DNA of 7,535 nucleotides, from assembly GCA_025929125.1 (NCBI GenBank), contig JAICMT010000064.1, positions 1 through 7,535 on the forward strand, written 5' to 3'. The stretch is from Acidobacteriaceae bacterium. Its GTDB lineage: Bacteria; Acidobacteriota; Terriglobia; Terriglobales; Acidobacteriaceae. This document shows positions 5,397-7,535 of the stretch, in pieces (within the stretch, counting starts at the first letter, position 1; the number at the start of each line of letters is the position of its first letter). The notes beneath the pieces were generated by a model. It was given only the letters and a program-made list of their open reading frames with translations, had not been told where the DNA came from and did not search any database. The position numbers were made by a program, and so were the translations under genes.

Positions 5397-6032
5397 TCAG
5401 CGCCGCTTCCTCATGACCCAAGTCGTCATGCAGCGATAGTCCTGCACGATCGTGGTCTTCAGCGGATCGACGAGCACGCCGTTCAACTCTTCGGCGAGTT
5501 CCAGCAGCATCTCTTCATCTACAAGAAACCACTCCGAGCCGTCCCCTACCCGGAATCGGCCTCCCGGCAGTCGCTCGAATTCCATGCCAATTCTTGAACC
5601 CAGGCGGCAGAACAGCATTCCGCCCGGCCTTAGAACGCGCCACAACTCCCACAGCATCTCCCGGAAATGCTCTTCATCCCGAGCGAAGTGAAGCACGGAG
5701 CTGCAAATCACAACATCGGCAAATGCGTCCGGGAAGGGCATGTGCTCGATGCCGCCCACTTGAAAGTTGCCTGCTGGAAGTCCAGGTTGGAGTTCGGCGG
5801 CCAGTTGTCGCACGTGATTCACGCCATCGGCATCCAGGTCGAGCGCAAATATCTCGCAACCCTCGCGCAGCAGATGCACAAGGTTTCGTCCATACCCGCA
5901 CCCGGCATCGAGAACACGCATTCCAGTGCCAATGTTCCCGCGAAGGATTTGATCGAAAACGTAAATGTCAATTTGTCCAAATTGCTCTTGCAGACTCAGC
6001 GCCATGTCTCCATCATCGCAGCTCGCGGCCAT
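5397..6032 (-). CDS. Class I SAM-dependent methyltransferase
   Basis: Encodes 211 residues from ATG 6032. SAM-binding motif I is VLDAGCGYGRN (40-50), motif II acidic end is ALDLDADG (63-70), the next strand gives GIEHMPFPDAFADVVICSSVLHF (94-116), and LWRVLRPGGMLFCR (130-143) is motif III. This is the Methyltransf_11 layout. The substrate is unknown; the C-terminal part (150-200) does not match a type I can name. The start is uncertain. ATG 6005 (residue 10, MALSLQEQFG) fits the usual N-terminus of relatives better, but its GGAG is only 2 bases away, while ATG 6032 has no clear ribosome site. Two small hairpins lie upstream at 6044-6078. Confidence 0.88.
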   Translation of the reverse strand: MAASCDDGDMALSLQEQFGQIDIYVFDQILRGNIGTGMRVLDAGCGYGRNLVHLLREGCEIFALDLDADGVNHVRQLAAELQPGLPAGNFQVGGIEHMPFPDAFADVVICSSVLHFARDEEHFREMLWELWRVLRPGGMLFCRLGSRIGMEFERLPGGRFRVGDGSEWFLVDEEMLLELAEELNGVLVDPLKTTIVQDYRCMTTWVMRKRR

Positions 6033-6250
6033 TTGTTCGCTTCGGCGAAGGCATCGCCCTCTGCTCGATGTGGAGCAGTACTAAAGTGAGGGTCACGCTG
6101 TGTATGAGGAACCTCTTGCCGGAAGCAAGGAAAAATCAAAGACATACGGATTCGCGATCTAACAAATCCCGATACATGCGCTTAGCGTCAGCGACCAACC
6201 GGTCAAGCCATTGCGGCGAGTTTCATCCTGAATATAACCTCGCCTCAGAG
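6033..6250. other. Region upstream of the methyltransferase, up to the insertion sequence
   Basis: It holds two hairpins in the presumed methyltransferase leader (GGCGA/TCGCC 6044-6058 and CTGCTC/GAGCAG 6061-6078). A minus-strand frame at 6136-6222 has protein-like content but no start. No confident promoter was found. Confidence 0.4.
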
Positions 6251-6263
6251 TGACCTGCCCCCG
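6249..6263 (+). repeat. Left terminal inverted repeat of the IS
   Basis: AGTGACCTGCCCCCG is a perfect 15-base inverted match to 7514-7528. The outer two bases (AG/CT) may be chance flank. Imperfect similarity continues inward to about 6297, including AACTGGAGTT (6282-6291), which recurs inverted at 7487-7496. Confidence 0.9.
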
Positions 6264-6307
6264 GAAATCTCTACCAGCTAAAACTGGAGTTCTCTCGTAA
6301 TCTAAGC

Positions 6308-6313
6308 GGGAGG
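6308..6313 (+). promoter_or_regulatory. Ribosome binding site of orfA
   Basis: GGGAGG lies 5 bases before ATG 6319. Confidence 0.7.
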
Positions 6314-6318
6314 ACAGG

Positions 6319-6600
6319 ATGAAGAAGAGCCGGTACACGGAAGAGCAAATCATCGGGATTCTGAAGCAGCACGAGGCTGGGGTGAAGACGGCGGAGCTGT
6401 GCCGGGAGCACGGGATCTCGGCGGCGACGTTCTATGGATGGAAGTCGAAGTTTGGCGGCATGGAGGTGAGCGAAGCGCAGCGGCTGAAGGCGATGGAAGA
6501 TGAGAACCGTCGACTGAAGCTGCTGGTGGCAGAGCTGAGCCTGCATGGCGAGGCGTTGAAGGCGGTGATTCGAAAAAACGGCTGGAGCTTGCCGGTCTAA
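6319..6600 (+). CDS. IS3-family transposase OrfA
   Basis: Encodes 93 residues. The N-terminus KKSRYTEEQIIGILKQHEAG and the segment TAELCREHGISAATFYGWKSKFGG (24-47) form the helix-turn-helix that binds the terminal repeats. A Leu-rich coiled-coil follows (EAQRLKAMEDENRRLKLLVAEL, 52-73), used for multimerisation. This is the HTH_Tnp_1 (transposase_8) pattern. The stop TAA 6598-6600 lies 19 codons after the frameshift site, so OrfA is made without frameshifting and probably acts as a regulator of transposition. Confidence 0.95.
   Translation: MKKSRYTEEQIIGILKQHEAGVKTAELCREHGISAATFYGWKSKFGGMEVSEAQRLKAMEDENRRLKLLVAELSLHGEALKAVIRKNGWSLPV
6573..6579 (+). promoter_or_regulatory. Programmed -1 frameshift site
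   Basis: A_AAA_AAC is read in the orfA frame as CGA-AAA-AAC, which is the X_XXY_YYZ slippery layout. The orfB frame is open from here (CGG 6579 onward) without a stop, so slipping gives one OrfAB protein of about 396 residues. A short CGGC/GCCG stem (6579-6594) follows, closer than usual for a stimulator. Confidence 0.75.
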
Positions 6601-6608
6601 GAGAAGAA

Positions 6609-7508
6609 GTGGCGTTCATCTCAGTCAAGTTCCGACTGAGCGAACGCACGGCCTGCAAGCTACTGGGCGTGGAGCGGTCGAGCTACCGGTATGAGCCTCG
6701 ACCGGACCGCAACATTGAACTGCGCGAGGCTCTGTTAAAACTGGCGCGGCAGAAGCCTCGCTACGGCTATCGGCGGCTGCATGCGCTGCTGGAACGGCGA
6801 GGTCAGGAGGTGAACGTGAAGCGCGTTTACCGCTTGTATCTTGAGGAACGGCTGGCCGTTCGGCGCAGGAAGCGGAAGCATGTGGTGCGGGATCGTGCGC
6901 TGGCGCCGCGACTGATCCGCCCCAACCAGGAGTGGGCGATGGACTTCATCGTCGATGGCCTGGCAACCGGCAGGATGGTGCGGATCCTCAGCGTGGTCGA
7001 TGCGTACACGCGTGAGTGTCTGGCGCTTGAGGCAGACACCAGCCTGGGCAGCGGGCGCGTGACGCGTGTGTTGGAGAGGCTGATCGAAGAGCGTGGCCGG
7101 CCCGAGAACGTGCGCTCGGACAACGGGCCGGAGTTCACCTCGCGCCATATGCTGGGCTGGGCCGAGGACTGGAAGGTCGGACTGGTGCACATCCAGCCTG
7201 GTAGACCGATGCAGAATGGACACGTCGAGAGCTTCCACGGTAGGCTGCGCGACGAATGCCTCAACGCAAGCTGGTTCAGAACGCTAAACGATGTGCGGAG
7301 CACCCTGGCAAGCTGGCGGCGCGAGTACAACTGCGAGCGGCCGCACAGTTCACTCGACTATAGGACGCCGGAGGAGTTCCGGCTGAAGGCAGGCTATGCA
7401 GATGTGGAAAGCAACGAACGCTTCCCACATCCGCACAGCCTCCACGGCGGCTGCGAGATAATCTCGGAGCTAAACCAAAACCGAGAAACTCCAGTTATCA
7501 ATGGTTGA
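6609..7508 (+). CDS. IS3-family transposase OrfB (DDE integrase domain)
   Basis: Read from GTG 6609 it has 299 residues, but the frame is open further upstream and the working product is most likely the OrfAB fusion. An HTH_21-type region (about 35-90, KPRYGYRRLHALL) precedes the rve/DDE domain. The catalytic triad is complete: Asp112 in AMDF, Asp171 in RSDNGPE, and Glu207 in GHVESFHGRLRDECL, with 35 residues between the last two as the D(35)E rule requires. The closing NCERPHSSLDYRTPEEF (241-257) is standard. The tail after about 260 extends into the right inverted repeat, and the TGA stop (7506-7508) lies 5 bases before the 13-bp core repeat. It joins and cuts the IS ends in transposition. 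Confidence 0.95.
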   Translation: MAFISVKFRLSERTACKLLGVERSSYRYEPRPDRNIELREALLKLARQKPRYGYRRLHALLERRGQEVNVKRVYRLYLEERLAVRRRKRKHVVRDRALAPRLIRPNQEWAMDFIVDGLATGRMVRILSVVDAYTRECLALEADTSLGSGRVTRVLERLIEERGRPENVRSDNGPEFTSRHMLGWAEDWKVGLVHIQPGRPMQNGHVESFHGRLRDECLNASWFRTLNDVRSTLASWRREYNCERPHSSLDYRTPEEFRLKAGYADVESNERFPHPHSLHGGCEIISELNQNRETPVING

Positions 7509-7513
7509 GAAAA

Positions 7514-7528
7514 CGGGGGCAGGTCACT
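7514..7528 (-). repeat. Right terminal inverted repeat of the IS
   Basis: CGGGGGCAGGTCACT, the exact inverse of 6249-6263. Only seven bases of flanking DNA remain in the window after it. Confidence 0.9.
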
Positions 7529-7535
7529 TCGTCAA

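Larger units (their letters stand above)
6251..7526 (+). mobile_element. Complete IS3-family insertion sequence
   Basis: A 1276-base element bounded by TGACCTGCCCCCG (6251-6263) and its exact reverse complement (7514-7526). Ends of the form TGA...TCA are typical of IS3-family elements. Inside are orfA, orfB and a slippery heptamer, in the usual order and with a -1 phase relation. All parts look intact, so the element may still be active. No matching 3-5 base target duplication is seen (left flank CAGAG, right flank CTTCG). The subgroup was not determined; the orfA and orfB style recalls the IS407/IS2-like branch. Confidence 0.9.

Noticed and set aside
6735..7330. Minus-strand frames of 167 codons
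   Set aside because: They are antisense shadows of orfB, which has a complete DDE triad.

Overview
The window looks like chromosomal DNA from a soil-type Acidobacteriota relative. This is an inference from protein style: a Tad-type secretion protein followed by a DUF192 gene, a Big_2/InlB-repeat lipoprotein, and a secreted GH5-like glycosidase with a type of sequence I associate with that phylum. No rRNA or other phylogenetic marker is present, so the assignment is moderate. No tRNA, rRNA or CRISPR array was seen.

Left part (1-1004, plus strand): the C-terminus of a TadC-like type II secretion F-domain protein, a stem-loop, a 29-residue single-span membrane peptide with a strong Shine-Dalgarno, and a DUF192 protein. 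Next comes a 424-base stretch without a gene that carries a run of small perfect hairpins (about 1201-1336). It leads into an Ig-like lipoprotein gene (1429-2490).

Middle (2623-3882): a second copy of the last 28 codons of the DUF192 gene plus its downstream sequence (2623-2779; original at 845-1004). It sits directly against a compact, self-contained regulatory cassette. A MarR-type repressor (minus) and a single-domain cupin (plus) diverge from a 70-base promoter region. That region carries two GTAAAC-N3-GTTTAY palindromes: one lies between a perfect -35 and the -10 box, the other just after the expected transcription start. A hairpin plus T-run terminator follows the cupin.

Right-middle (3800-6250): a gene-poor 306-base gap with one doubtful small ORF, then a secreted GH5-like glycoside hydrolase and a SAM-dependent methyltransferase, both on the minus strand and separated by 145 bases. 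Nothing links their functions.

Right end (6251-7526): a complete IS3-family insertion sequence with 13-15 bp perfect terminal inverted repeats, subterminal repeats, orfA, orfB with an intact DDE triad, and an A_AAA_AAC slippery heptamer placed correctly for a -1 frameshift fusion. No target-site duplication is visible.

I see no clearly novel multi-gene system. The items most worth a second look are the duplicated DUF192 tail (coding half identical, noncoding half diverged), the double operator of the MarR/cupin pair, and the hairpin-rich leader of the lipoprotein gene.
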